Part shown: positions 1-9,158 of the stretch, one piece after another
Layout of the letters: every line of letters starts with the position of its first letter
Numbering within the stretch: position 1 is the first letter of the stretch
Assembly: GCF_040362915.1 (NCBI RefSeq)
Contig: NZ_AP029612.1
Span: 1,674,001-1,738,000, forward strand
Length of the DNA stretch: 64,000 bases
Direction of reading: 5' to 3'
Source: Sediminibacterium sp. KACHI17
GTDB taxonomy: Bacteria > Bacteroidota > Bacteroidia > Chitinophagales > Chitinophagaceae
The notes under the pieces: generated by a model
What the model saw: only the letters and a program-made list of their open reading frames with translations
What the model was told of the DNA's origin: nothing
Database searches by the model: none
Made by a program: the position numbers and the translations under genes

Positions 1-244
1 TTGCGGCGAGTGCCAGCTGAGCAAAGCGGTCTGTTTTACGGGCCTCTTTCTTATCCATGAACTGAGTAGGATCGAACCCTTTGATCTCGCAGGCAAAACG
101 GGTTTTGAATTTGGAAGCGTCGAATAAAGTAATGTTATCTGCGCCTGATACGCCATTGATCAGACCCGTCCAATAAGCGTTCAGGTCATTTCCAAGAGGG
201 GTAAGGGTTCCTATGCCGGTAACAACTACGCGCTTTAATTCCAT
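1..244 (-). CDS. fabF: Beta-ketoacyl-ACP synthase II, N-terminal part (cut by window edge)
   Basis: This gene runs off the left edge, so only about 81 N-terminal residues are visible. Reading the minus strand from the ATG at 244 gives MELKRVVVTGIGTLTPLGND, the typical opening of the thiolase-fold condensing enzyme FabF, followed by the conserved FDASKFKTRFACEI and KEARKTDRFAQLA segments. FabF elongates acyl-ACP with malonyl-ACP in type II fatty acid synthesis in the cytoplasm. The catalytic Cys-His-His triad lies beyond the window. It is directly downstream of acpP on the same strand, the usual acpP-fabF order, with a strong hairpin between them. Confidence 0.95.
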   Translation of the reverse strand, partial: MELKRVVVTGIGTLTPLGNDLNAYWTGLINGVSGADNITLFDASKFKTRFACEIKGFDPTQFMDKKEARKTDRFAQLALAA

Positions 245-265
245 GTTCAAAACCTGTTTAAGTGA

Positions 266-307
266 GCATCCGCCTTTTGTGGCCCGAAGCCGCAGAAAGG
301 CGGATGC
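266..307 (-). promoter_or_regulatory. Hairpin in the acpP-fabF intergenic region
   Basis: A perfect 12-bp inverted repeat (arms 266-277 and 296-307, GCATCCGCCTTT and its complement) encloses an 18-nt loop between acpP and fabF. No clear U-tract follows in the minus-strand direction, so a full terminator is not obvious. It may protect the acpP 3' end or reduce readthrough, which would suit the far higher need for ACP than for FabF (inference). Confidence 0.6.
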
Positions 308-338
308 ATGAAATTATTCCTTCAATAAAAATATGCTC

Positions 339-575
339 TTACTTAGCGTGCTCTTCCAGGTAAGCAACGGCCTGACCAACAGTAGTGATGGTTTCTGCCT
401 GCTCATCAGGAATAGAGATATTGAATTCTTTCTCGAATTCCATAATCAACTCCACGGTATCCAGAGAGTCTGCACCGAGGTCGTTAGTGAAAGAAGCCTC
501 ATTGGTAACTTCGGCCTCGTCAACCCCTAACTTGTCAACTATGATTTTCTTTACTCTTGTTGCGATGTCTGACAT
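339..575 (-). CDS. acpP: Acyl carrier protein
   Basis: A 78-residue acidic protein with the invariant phosphopantetheine attachment motif: the serine in [10 protein letters not shown], near residue 36, receives 4'-phosphopantetheine. Length and helices match AcpP ([18 protein letters not shown] opening). It carries growing acyl chains as thioesters for all type II fatty acid synthesis enzymes. It is followed by fabF on the same strand. A good Bacteroidota promoter lies 25-53 bp upstream. The identification is essentially certain. Confidence 0.98.
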   Translation of the reverse strand: MSDIATRVKKIIVDKLGVDEAEVTNEASFTNDLGADSLDTVELIMEFEKEFNISIPDEQAETITTVGQAVAYLEEHAK

Positions 576-599
576 TGTAAAAAGTTTTTGTTACAGCCG

Positions 600-628
600 C
601 AAAAATATACTTTTTGTCAAATAAGCAA
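600..628 (-). promoter_or_regulatory. Candidate Bacteroidota promoter of acpP
   Basis: On the minus strand, TTG (628-626) is separated by 18 nt from TATTTTTG (607-600), a full match to the Bacteroidota -7 consensus TAnnTTTG with a -33 TTG. It lies just upstream of the acpP ATG at 575. The motif was seen by eye; the transcription start is not known. Confidence 0.5.
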
Positions 629-747
629 TCTTTTCCGGCATATTTGTTTCCACAACCGAAAATGCCCGTTTTCTCCCCTTTTTATTGCTTTTCAGGCATT
701 CTTTATATTAAAATGATTCTTATCTTGTATCCCCTTCCCCCTTTATT

Positions 748-1176
748 ATGGCATTAAAACTCATTGACCACGGCTCCAAAGAATACCAGCAAATGGTAGA
801 ACTACGCTATCATATCCTGCGTAAACCGCTCGGACTTGCTTTTACCATGGAAGAACTGGAAAAGGAAAAAAATGAGATCCTGATCGGTTGTTTCGATGAA
901 GAAAAGCTGGAAGGTTGTTGTATGCTCAAAGATGAAGGGGATAAAACCGTTCGTTTGCGACAAATGGCCGTTTTATCAGGATTACAAGGAAAAGGTATTG
1001 GTAGGGTACTGATGATGTTCGCTGAAAACATTGCCCGCGATCGAGGTTATAAGCGTCTTACCATGCACGCCCGTGGAACAGCGGTTGGTTTCTATGAAAA
1101 ATTAGGATACAATATCTGCAGCGACGAATTCTTTGAAGTAACCATCCCTCACTATATCATGGAGAAAAACTTATAA
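748..1176 (+). CDS. GNAT-family N-acetyltransferase
   Basis: A 142-residue cytoplasmic protein with the GNAT fold. The acetyl-CoA pyrophosphate-binding signature appears as LQGKGIGRVLM (about residues 79-89, Q-x-x-G-x-G pattern), preceded by the strand RLRQMAVL and followed by the C-terminal GFYEKLGYN motif common to the superfamily. It probably transfers an acetyl group from acetyl-CoA to an amine, but the substrate cannot be told. The N-terminal LRYHILRKPLGL segment resembles the ElaA/YitI-like subgroup. It stands alone, between acpP and a convergent membrane-protein gene. Confidence 0.85.
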   Translation: MALKLIDHGSKEYQQMVELRYHILRKPLGLAFTMEELEKEKNEILIGCFDEEKLEGCCMLKDEGDKTVRLRQMAVLSGLQGKGIGRVLMMFAENIARDRGYKRLTMHARGTAVGFYEKLGYNICSDEFFEVTIPHYIMEKNL

Positions 1177-1231
1177 GATTCAGCAATGATAAAGTAGCCG
1201 TATACTTTCTTGTTTCTTTTCCTACCCCTTC

Positions 1232-1708
1232 TTATTTCTCCGTTATTTTTCTTTTTAACATCCCTCGCAGATCATGCCGGAATTCTTCTCCCATATTTTC
1301 TTTGGGAACCAGAAAGAAGGATTTACTATCGAAATAAAGATGAAAGAAATGCGGACTTTCAAAATAGCGATAAAACTTCTTCCATTCCCAGTCAACATAA
1401 CCCCGCTCATTTTCTAGACGGATATGGTCATCCGTAAAATCAATGATGAAATCGTCTTTAAAGGTTTGCGCCTTTTTATAAATATTATTAGGGAGGATAT
1501 ACCAAAAAGAAGCCATCAGCATGATCCATATAAAAGAACCCAATAAAAACGGCTCAGGCCTGATCTTTTTCAAATAAAACAATACTGCCGCGGCAATCGC
1601 AAATACATTCACCAATACCATCAACACCCTGATCTCCGGCTTCTGTACAAAATGATAACGCAGTGCCTGTATCACTTTCTTCTTATCGTAGGAAAAACTG
1701 ACTTGCAT
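1232..1708 (-). CDS. YcxB-like membrane protein
   Basis: A 158-residue protein with two predicted transmembrane helices, about residues 27-45 (VLMVLVNVFAIAAAVLFYL) and 52-70 (FLLGSFIWIMLMASFWYIL). A cytosolic beta-rich tail follows, with the pattern IIDFTDDHIRLENERGYVDWEWKKFYRYFE, then FFLVPKENM, typical of the YcxB-like C-terminal domain. The function of that family is unknown. It is convergent with the upstream acetyltransferase gene. An intergenic hairpin cluster lies just beyond its start. Confidence 0.7.
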   Translation of the reverse strand: MQVSFSYDKKKVIQALRYHFVQKPEIRVLMVLVNVFAIAAAVLFYLKKIRPEPFLLGSFIWIMLMASFWYILPNNIYKKAQTFKDDFIIDFTDDHIRLENERGYVDWEWKKFYRYFESPHFFHLYFDSKSFFLVPKENMGEEFRHDLRGMLKRKITEK

Positions 1709-1730
1709 GCCACAAAGATAGGGGGATGGT

Positions 1731-1850
1731 GAATAGCTTATGGTTCATAACAAATAGCTTATAGTTGATGGGAATAGCTCTAGAAAGAAATATCACGATC
1801 AACCATAAGCTATAAGCTATTTACTATATGCTATTCGCTATAACCTATAA
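1731..1850. repeat. Intergenic word-repeat hairpin, TAGCTTATAG vocabulary
   Basis: About 120 bp of near-identical short words (AATAGCTTATGGTT, AATAGCTTATAGTT) in the left half and their complements (AACCATAAGCTATAAGCT, ATGCTATTCGCTATAACC) in the right half. The transcript would fold into a long imperfect hairpin. It sits between two divergent genes. The same architecture with other words recurs at seven or more other places in the window. Confidence 0.7.
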
Positions 1851-1919
1851 CCCGCACACGATCTCCTCTATTTTTCTTATATTGTTCATCCACATTTTCA
1901 ATCCCAAAAAACATCTTGC

Positions 1920-4900
1920 ATGAAATCAACCTTTGCAAAGCTGCTTTCTCTAACAGGAGGAATACGCTTTTATGGAAGTCTTGTTCTGCTGACAACCTCA
2001 TTGATGGTTCAGGCACAAGGCACTAGATTACTCCGCCAACCGGATATCAGTGCTTCACAAGTTGCCTTCGTCTATGGTTCAGATCTTTGGATAGCCGATC
2101 TGAACGGACAAAATGTTTTGCGTTTAACCAGTACACCTGCTGTTGAAAGTGAACCTCATTTTTCTCCTGACGGACAATGGGTCGCTTTTACCAGCGACCG
2201 TAGCGGCAGTAATGCAGTGTATGTAGTATCCGCAAAAGGAGGCGAGGCCACTCGTGTTACTTGGCATCCCGCGAATGCTATCGCACGCGGCTGGAGTAAG
2301 GATGGAAAAAATATTCTTTACTCTTCTGAAAGAGAAACTGCACCCACTCCTCATATGCGTTTATGGTCAGTACCTGCAACGGGTGGACCCAGCAAATTAC
2401 TTTCCCGTCAATGGGGAAATGACGGCGCATATAGTCCTGATGGCTCTAAACTTGTGATCGATAAAATGGATCGATGGGATGTTGAATGGAGAGCCTATCG
2501 TGGCGGACAAAACACACCTTTGATCATTTTAGATCTGGCTACACAAACAGAAACCTTGTTGCCCAATGATCGTACGATCGATATACAACCGATCTGGATC
2601 GGAGATCAAATTTATTTTCTGAGCGATAGAAATGGCGGTGTGGCGAACATCTGGAGCTATCACACTACAACCAAAGCATTGACCCAACTGACTTCATTCA
2701 AGGGTGCGGATGTAAAATGGTTGTCAGGTAATGCAAAAAAACTAATCTACGAACGCGAAGGATGGTTATACCAGATCGATCTGAATGGAGCTAATAGCCA
2801 ACAACTCACGGTATCTGTTGTGGGTGATTTCCCATGGTCAGCACCTCGCTGGGAAAATGTTGGCAACCGCATTTCACGTGCAAGCTTAAGTCCTACCGGC
2901 AAAAGAGCAGTTATGGAAGCCCGTGGTGAGATCTTCACCGTACCGGTTGAAAATGGTGATGTGCGTAATCTCACTCAAAGTAGCAATACCGCAGACAGAG
3001 CTCCGATCTGGTCACCCAAAGGCAATGAAATTGCATGGTTCAGTGATGCCAATGGTAAAGGTTATGCCTTAATGATCGCCCCGCAAGATGGAATGGGTAA
3101 ACCACGTAGTATTCCTATTGGCGAATCTAAAATGGCATGGACACCTACCTGGAGTCCGGATGGCAAATACATTGCTTTTGTAGATGATGATGTGCGTATT
3201 CAAGTTGTAGAACTTGCCACCGGTACTATTACTACTGCTGATATAGGCGGTATCAATATTGAACGTGGTGGTATGGGAATTACCTGGAGTCCGGATGCAC
3301 AATGGTTGGCTTACGCTAAAACCGGCAACAATATGTTACGTGGCATCAAAGCGTGGAATGTAAAAACAAAAAGCATCCTGAATCTTACAGATCCATTTGC
3401 AGATGCTTTTTCTCCTGCCTGGGACAGAGATAATAAACATCTCTATTTCCTCGCCAGTACTGATGTTGCACTGGCAAGCGGATGGGCCAATACCAGTTCT
3501 CAAAATGCGAGACCGGAATATGAAGCCTATGTCATCAACTTACGCAAAAGCGATCTCTCTCCTTTCAAACCCAATAGCGATGAAGAAGAAGTGAAAGCAG
3601 AGGAGAAACCAAAAACAGATAAGCCAGAAGAAAAACCAAAGACAGATGCAAAACCCAAAGAAGATAAAGATGTGGTGATCGATCTTGAACATATTGATCG
3701 CAGAACCATTCCTCTACCATTACCTAAAAGAAATTATGGTGCTATTTATGCCGGTCCAAGTGGTAGTATTTTCATCAATGAATTTGTACCAAACAGACCC
3801 GCCGTTTTACACAAGTTCACACTCGAAAGTAAAGAGGCAAAAGAATTTACAACTGGTGCCGGTGGTATCACTATTTCTGCGGATGGTAAAAAAATGTTAG
3901 CCTTTCAACAAGGTAGTTGGAAGATCATTTCAACGGGTGGTCCAACAGGTGCCGATGCCAAAGCTTTGAAAACAGACTTACGCATGTACTTGAATCGTGG
4001 TGAAGAATGGCAGCAGATCTTCAATGAAGCCTGGCGTTATGAAAGAGATTTCTTCTATGATCCTAACATCCATGGACGCGATTGGGATGAAGTATACAAA
4101 CGCTATGCACCACTCGTTCCTTTTGTAAAACACAGAGATGACCTGCGCTATATCCTTGACCAAGTAAACGGTGAATTGAGTGTAGGTCACAGTTTTGTAG
4201 GTGGCGGTGATTATCCGGCAACTGATAACGCCAGTGTTGGATTATTAGGTGCTGATCTGGTGATCGATAAAGGACGCTGGAAAATTGCACGTATCTACAC
4301 AACAGAGAGCTGGAATCCTGGATTGAGTAGTCCACTAGACAGACCCGGTATAAAAGTAGCTGAAGGTGATTATATCGTAGGTATCAATGGTAAGGAACTC
4401 ACCGCTAATGATGACCCTTATCGATTCTTGGATGGTACAGCAGATGTTCAAACCGTATTACACATCAACAAAACCGCTGAGTTCGAAAACCATTGGACAG
4501 AAATTGTAAAACCCATTCGTAATGAAACAGCTCTAAGACAAAGAGTATGGGTTGAAGACAATAGAAGAATAGTAGATAGTTTAAGCGGAGGTAAGCTAGC
4601 TTATGTTTGGGTTCCCAATACAGGTCAGCCTGGCTTTGTAAGTTTCAACCGTTACTATTTTGCACAACAGGATAAACTTGGTGCAGTCATCGATGAACGT
4701 TACAATGGCGGTGGCTTATTGGATGATTATATGGTTGATTTGATGAATCGTTCTTTACGTGCTGCACTAACCAATGAAGTTCCCAATGGTAAACCCATGC
4801 AATTACCCGCTGGTATCAAAGGGCCAAAAGTGTTACTCATCAATGAGCTGGCAGGTTCGGGAGGTGATTATTTCCCATGGGCTTTCCGTCAACAAAAAGT

Positions 4901-5210
4901 AGGTCCATTGATCGGCGCAAGAACCTGGGGTGGACTCGTAAAATCGAGTGTTCACTATGCCATGGTAGATGGAGGTACACTTACCGCACCGGATAACGCT
5001 GTGTTTGATCCGATCAACAGAAAATGGGTAGCAGAGAATGAAGGTGTGGCACCGGATATTGATGTGAGACAAGATGCACAATCACTACAAGCCGGTAAAG
5101 ACCCTCAATTGGAAAGAGCAGTAAAAGAATTATTGCAGATACTGGGAAATAAATCTGTACCGGATATCAAAGTACCCGCATATCCAACGCCTGCTAAGCC
5201 TAAGAACTAA
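1920..5210 (+). CDS. Tricorn-type S41 protease, secreted
   Basis: A 1096-residue protein with an N-terminal signal peptide ending near ...SLMVQAQG, so it acts in the periplasm or outside. Residues about 40-540 hold TolB/WD40-like propeller repeats (SPDGQWVAFTSDRSG, SPDGKYIAFVDDD, SPDAQWLAYA). A charged Lys/Glu/Pro linker follows near 555-585. The C-terminal half carries the tricorn core, PDZ and S41 domains. His757 in LSVGHSFVGG, Ser980 in ELAGSGGDYFPW and Glu1039 in AENEGVAPD match the catalytic His, Ser and Glu of archaeal tricorn. Such proteins degrade peptides. The gene is monocistronic and ends in a strong terminator. Confidence 0.93.
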   Translation: MKSTFAKLLSLTGGIRFYGSLVLLTTSLMVQAQGTRLLRQPDISASQVAFVYGSDLWIADLNGQNVLRLTSTPAVESEPHFSPDGQWVAFTSDRSGSNAVYVVSAKGGEATRVTWHPANAIARGWSKDGKNILYSSERETAPTPHMRLWSVPATGGPSKLLSRQWGNDGAYSPDGSKLVIDKMDRWDVEWRAYRGGQNTPLIILDLATQTETLLPNDRTIDIQPIWIGDQIYFLSDRNGGVANIWSYHTTTKALTQLTSFKGADVKWLSGNAKKLIYEREGWLYQIDLNGANSQQLTVSVVGDFPWSAPRWENVGNRISRASLSPTGKRAVMEARGEIFTVPVENGDVRNLTQSSNTADRAPIWSPKGNEIAWFSDANGKGYALMIAPQDGMGKPRSIPIGESKMAWTPTWSPDGKYIAFVDDDVRIQVVELATGTITTADIGGINIERGGMGITWSPDAQWLAYAKTGNNMLRGIKAWNVKTKSILNLTDPFADAFSPAWDRDNKHLYFLASTDVALASGWANTSSQNARPEYEAYVINLRKSDLSPFKPNSDEEEVKAEEKPKTDKPEEKPKTDAKPKEDKDVVIDLEHIDRRTIPLPLPKRNYGAIYAGPSGSIFINEFVPNRPAVLHKFTLESKEAKEFTTGAGGITISADGKKMLAFQQGSWKIISTGGPTGADAKALKTDLRMYLNRGEEWQQIFNEAWRYERDFFYDPNIHGRDWDEVYKRYAPLVPFVKHRDDLRYILDQVNGELSVGHSFVGGGDYPATDNASVGLLGADLVIDKGRWKIARIYTTESWNPGLSSPLDRPGIKVAEGDYIVGINGKELTANDDPYRFLDGTADVQTVLHINKTAEFENHWTEIVKPIRNETALRQRVWVEDNRRIVDSLSGGKLAYVWVPNTGQPGFVSFNRYYFAQQDKLGAVIDERYNGGGLLDDYMVDLMNRSLRAALTNEVPNGKPMQLPAGIKGPKVLLINELAGSGGDYFPWAFRQQKVGPLIGARTWGGLVKSSVHYAMVDGGTLTAPDNAVFDPINRKWVAENEGVAPDIDVRQDAQSLQAGKDPQLERAVKELLQILGNKSVPDIKVPAYPTPAKPKN

Positions 5211-5231
5211 AACAATGTATACCGATTTCAA

Positions 5232-5257
5232 AACGCCCTCGCTGAGGGCGTTTTTTT
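5232..5257 (+). terminator. Rho-independent terminator after the tricorn-type protease
   Basis: AACGCCCTC-GCT-GAGGGCGTT forms a perfect 9-bp GC-rich stem with a 3-nt loop, followed at once by seven T residues. It lies 20 bp downstream of the stop codon. Confidence 0.93.
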
Positions 5258-5454
5258 ATCAAACTACATGTAACAAAATGAAATGATTAAACAGACAAAG
5301 GATAAAGTATCTCAAATATGGCCAAGAATAATGGATTCGCATATTGAGAAACTGCAGATAATTGAATTTGATACATCGTAAATTGCAGTTAGTTGAATTT
5401 TATTTTCTAACTCAACAGGTTTTCTAATTTGTATGGATCGAAAAACATCTATCC

Positions 5455-6453
5455 ATGCGCTCTGGAATTATTATACTCGGATTTCTATTACTACACTTAA
5501 CAAACGTATCTGCTCAAAAAACAGAGATCGTATTAGTAGGTATCGTTCATCAGATGCCAGATAGTTTTTCGAACAATTGGTCTAAGGCATATCAAAAACT
5601 ATTACAGTATAAAGCAGATGCTATTGCAGTTGAATGGTTGCAGCCCGATGACCCATTGAGTCATGTAAAATATTTTGACGCCAACTACCGACACCGTTTT
5701 GATTCTGTTATGCTAAAATGGTAAGGTAAACTCATCAATCCATCAGATAGCATAGTCCGATACACAACCCTTCTCCAACAAAAAAAAGAGGCGTTTTACC
5801 GGTATAAACTTTGGCAATACTATTACCTAAATATTGATATGGGTAATGCAGAATACCAGTTGTTTCAAATCATGCATGGCGATCAAAGCTGGTTCTCGCA
5901 TTTTGACAGCTCAAGTTATCCTGCCAAAGCTTTTCTTAGAAGTTTACGCAGATCAGCCACCCGATTAAAAAACACTGAGCATCACAATCTTGTATTCCCA
6001 TTGGCCAAACAGCTACACATCAACTATCTGTATCCAACAGATGACAACAGTACTTTTTCATATCAAAGCGATGCGTATGGAAGACTCTCCAATGCATTGA
6101 AAGGAACAGAAGAACTCAAACAATTTGAATCCTTCTGGCAAGCATATAGTCAAAACGAAGCTACTTTGATTAGAAAAGGAAATGTTATTGAGCGTATCAA
6201 TCAACCTTCATGGATCGATAGCACTGATATTGGACAAGCAAGAATTTTATATGCGACCCATAATACCCATGCCAGAGACTATGTTAATATCTGGTACTTC
6301 CGTAATAAAAACCTTGCCAGAAGAATTGCTGAAGCAGCTACAAAATCAAAAGCAAAAAAAATGATCGTTGTGTACGGCAACATACATGTATATCCAATTA
6401 AAAAGTACCTTGAAGAAATGGGATATCGTGTGAAACTTCTAGGAGATTTATGA
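5455..6453 (+). pseudogene. DUF5694/TraB-like secreted protein gene broken by an in-frame TAA
   Basis: Two open stretches, 5455-5721 and 5725-6453, lie in the same frame and are separated only by a TAA at 5722-5724; the translation continues without gap or frameshift (...SVMLKW-stop-GKLINPSDSIVRY...). The whole would be about 332 residues with a signal peptide (LLLHLTNVSA). The start TEIVLVGIVHQMP and the end MIVVYGNIHVYPIKKYLEEMGY recall the DUF5694/TraB/ChaN-like fold, where an early G-x-x-H and a late histidine strand bracket the domain; this family call is tentative. The intact remainder suggests a recent nonsense mutation, a sequencing error or readthrough. A restart at the ATG at 5839 would give only the C-terminal 204 residues. 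Confidence 0.75.
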
Positions 6454-6601
6454 TCCGAAATACGCAACAATACATACTCCATATTGCCACAACGCCAGCT
6501 CAGTAAACGCTGATCACTTAGAATATTGCCTCAGAAAATCGTCAAAAAACCTAAATGTCGAGTCATGATTTAAAATCAATAGTTTGACTTAAATTGTAGC
6601 T

Positions 6602-7243
6602 ATGATGAAGTATGTATACATAGCTATCCTATTTCTTTTTGGTTCTTGCAGAGAAGGAAACAAAGCTCCACAAGCAACAGACGCTGCTACAAATGAAAAC
6701 GCTAAAAGTGTATCAATAAAAGATAAGACTGTACAATTTCTATGGCGTGATACAAGTGGTACTCTTTTGATCAATCAAGACTTTTGCAAAACGATAACTG
6801 ATGCTGAAAAAGCAGCATTGGGTTATGTTGCTACTTTTATTGGCAATGAATGTGAGTGGGATGGTAAACCAACAAAAGACAGATCCAATTTAAAATGCGA
6901 AATTCTGACCGCATTAAACCTTGGCTATCAATGTTCTGAACAACACCTTGGATTCCTAAAAAAGTGGTTCAAAAATGATACAACAGTTTTAGAGGAAATA
7001 AAAATTTGTCCAACTACTCCCAATACATCCACCATCCAAGATACTTTTGACGAGATTGTTGTAACAACTAAGGGAAATGACATTTTGATATCCTTTAAAG
7101 CAAATGGAATTCACTTGCGTGAACAAAAAGAATGGGAGTGGTCAGAAACAGCTTATTTTAAAGTACAAAACGAGTACATACAATTGATCAAGAAAGATAG
7201 ATCTAAAGTAAAGGTGAGTAGTTTTAATGCTGATGCTGAATAA
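6602..7243 (+). CDS. Predicted lipoprotein of unknown function
   Basis: A 213-residue protein with a short signal peptide and lipobox LFGSC (lipidated Cys16), hence membrane-anchored. The mature part is hydrophilic, starting with an Asn/Ala/Thr-rich linker. It contains four cysteines in a middle block (NECEWDG, LKCEILTALNLGYQCS, IKICPTT) that could form disulfides. The family is not recognised. The start may be the ATG at 6602 or 6605. It belongs to a run of orphan genes on the plus strand. Confidence 0.65.
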   Translation: MMKYVYIAILFLFGSCREGNKAPQATDAATNENAKSVSIKDKTVQFLWRDTSGTLLINQDFCKTITDAEKAALGYVATFIGNECEWDGKPTKDRSNLKCEILTALNLGYQCSEQHLGFLKKWFKNDTTVLEEIKICPTTPNTSTIQDTFDEIVVTTKGNDILISFKANGIHLREQKEWEWSETAYFKVQNEYIQLIKKDRSKVKVSSFNADAE

Positions 7244-7284
7244 ATATAAAAGATGAAACCTTTGTAGTTTTCAAGCAAAAATCA

Positions 7285-7788
7285 ATGAATGTTTTATTGC
7301 ATACAACAACGGGTATTGGTATTGTTGTCTTATTAACCAATATCAAAAAAATTGAACGTTCTAAATATCCAATTGTTACTTGTGTCTGTGTATGCATAGC
7401 CGGCATTCTTTCTCATGGCATTTTAGATACTATCCCCCACTGCTACCCTATTCCTTCTAAACTGGATGTTTTGCTTGGACTATTCATGATCCTGATAGCC
7501 AGTTGGTTTAGCAACAAGAAATATCGACTCATTGTATTATCTTCTTTTATCGGTTGCATCATACCCGATCTAATAGACCTATCGCCAGCTATCATCAATA
7601 AACAATTAGGATGGAACTTACCCATATTGGATAAGATTTTTCCATGGCATTATAAAGAATATTCAGGTTCGATTTATTCCGGCAATTGCAACATTTCAAC
7701 GATCAACCATATACTTTTATTGACAATCATTAGTGGGATATGCTGGTATAAACCTGTGACCATGAAAACAATATTTAACAATCGCTAA
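7285..7788 (+). CDS. Multi-pass membrane protein, possibly YdjM-like
   Basis: A 167-residue protein with about four predicted membrane helices. Polar motifs at helix ends, SHGILDTIPHCYP, IPDLIDLSP and PWHYKEYSGSIY, resemble the conserved His/Asp positions of the YdjM/DUF457 group of membrane-bound putative metal-dependent hydrolases. The likeness is by eye and the function is unproven. It follows the lipoprotein gene after 41 bp and could be cotranscribed. Confidence 0.6.
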   Translation: MNVLLHTTTGIGIVVLLTNIKKIERSKYPIVTCVCVCIAGILSHGILDTIPHCYPIPSKLDVLLGLFMILIASWFSNKKYRLIVLSSFIGCIIPDLIDLSPAIINKQLGWNLPILDKIFPWHYKEYSGSIYSGNCNISTINHILLLTIISGICWYKPVTMKTIFNNR

Positions 7789-7883
7789 TGATAATACCTT
7801 ACACCAGTCTATATCTTTCACATATTTCTCTGTAACTTAATGTGAACTTAGCTATGTAGTTCCTTAAAGGTAATTTTATACCC

Positions 7884-8477
7884 ATGAAGAAAATGATCCT
7901 TCTTTTTTTATCTGTTTTATGCAGCTTTGGTCTCTATGCTAAAAAAACGCATTTACCACTAGAGATCATTGCAGGAAAAGCAGACTTAATCGTGACAGGT
8001 AAGATCATGGAAGTGCAAGAGAAATCCTACATCTTTAAAATAACGGAGACCCTCAAAGGATCTGCAGGCGGCTTGATCAGCGTTGAAAAATTTGAAGAAT
8101 GGACCTGTGACATCCGTTTTGCGAAACACAAAATAGGGCAAACGCTTTTTCTGTTTCTGCAAAAGGGAGCCGTCAATTGGACTATTATTGATGGTGGCAA
8201 TGGTGAACTACCCATCATCAACCAACAAATCAAACTGATGAATCCAACTGCATACAGTGCAGCCAATCCAACTCCGACATTTCCAATCACTGCTTTCAAA
8301 AATGGCATACGTTTATTCTGTCAGTATTTTGAATTGATACAGAAAAGAGGTGAAGGTATTCGTTTCTCCTATGCGTTCAGATCCCTTGTGAGTAGTGACA
8401 AGATCTTATCGTTTAAATTAAACAGCCCCTTCTCTGCTTGGTTGGCTACGCAAATAAAAAAGTACGATCAGGTATAA
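7884..8477 (+). CDS. Secreted protein of unknown function
   Basis: A 197-residue protein with a clear signal peptide (MKKMILLFLSVLCSFGLYAK). The following beta-rich stretch, ADLIVTGKIMEVQEKSYIF plus ITETLKGSAGG and IGQTLFLFLQKG, resembles small OB/TIMP-like extracellular domains in which a short barrel is followed by 'vg...lvFL'. That likeness is only suggestive. The C-terminal half is not recognised. Neighbours are orphan genes on the same strand. Confidence 0.6.
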   Translation: MKKMILLFLSVLCSFGLYAKKTHLPLEIIAGKADLIVTGKIMEVQEKSYIFKITETLKGSAGGLISVEKFEEWTCDIRFAKHKIGQTLFLFLQKGAVNWTIIDGGNGELPIINQQIKLMNPTAYSAANPTPTFPITAFKNGIRLFCQYFELIQKRGEGIRFSYAFRSLVSSDKILSFKLNSPFSAWLATQIKKYDQV

Positions 8478-8534
8478 GAATAAGTCTTCATATTCAGTTA
8501 TAGTAAATTCTCGGAAGCGTTACAATAAAGTTGT

Positions 8535-9158
8535 ATGTCAAGGAAGCAATGGATTCAAATCATTCTAATCAATGTATTTATTACGCTGATAATCCTATCT
8601 CCGTTTCTACCAGGACCCAACTCTTTTAGCAAAATTACCAACACTATACATACGATCGCTCAGCTCATAGGTATTGTAACAATTATTACTATACCAGTAA
8701 GCATCATTATCACGATTCGTAAAGGCATCAGAAAACAAAAGATCTCTTTATACATGCTATTATCCTGGATCATCCCCATCATTATTTTTTGTGTGAGCAT
8801 ATATGGTTCTTATCCTGCAAGGAACTTCAGCAGAAAGATCGCTATTGATCATGCTACTCCTGTTATTGAAGCTATTGAGGGATATTATCAAGTACACAAA
8901 AAATATCCTAATCAATTATCGGAATTAGTACCTGGTTTCTTATCAAAGATCCCTGCTACCGGTATCATGGGCATTTCAACATATGAGTATGAAAGACGAG
9001 AGAACAGCTTTGCCATAATCTTTTCACAGAATGTAATACTCGGATTCAATAAAGAAATAGTCAGCTACGATCCGAGATATCATTACTCTTCTGATGATGA
9101 AGCAAATCAAGTCTTCCCGGCAGGCAATGACAAATGGCAATATTATATTTTGGATTAA
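8535..9158 (+). CDS. Membrane protein with pseudopilin-like C-terminal domain
   Basis: A 207-residue protein with three hydrophobic segments (about residues 7-26, 40-62 and 75-95). A soluble tail contains IEGYYQVHKKYPNQLSELVPGFLSKIPATG; 'Y....gkYP.sL.eLvP.yl..iP' is the pattern found in type II secretion GspG-like and related domains, here placed after the membrane helices instead of after a prepilin helix. No prepilin peptidase site is seen. The function is unknown. Confidence 0.6.
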   Translation: MSRKQWIQIILINVFITLIILSPFLPGPNSFSKITNTIHTIAQLIGIVTIITIPVSIIITIRKGIRKQKISLYMLLSWIIPIIIFCVSIYGSYPARNFSRKIAIDHATPVIEAIEGYYQVHKKYPNQLSELVPGFLSKIPATGIMGISTYEYERRENSFAIIFSQNVILGFNKEIVSYDPRYHYSSDDEANQVFPAGNDKWQYYILD

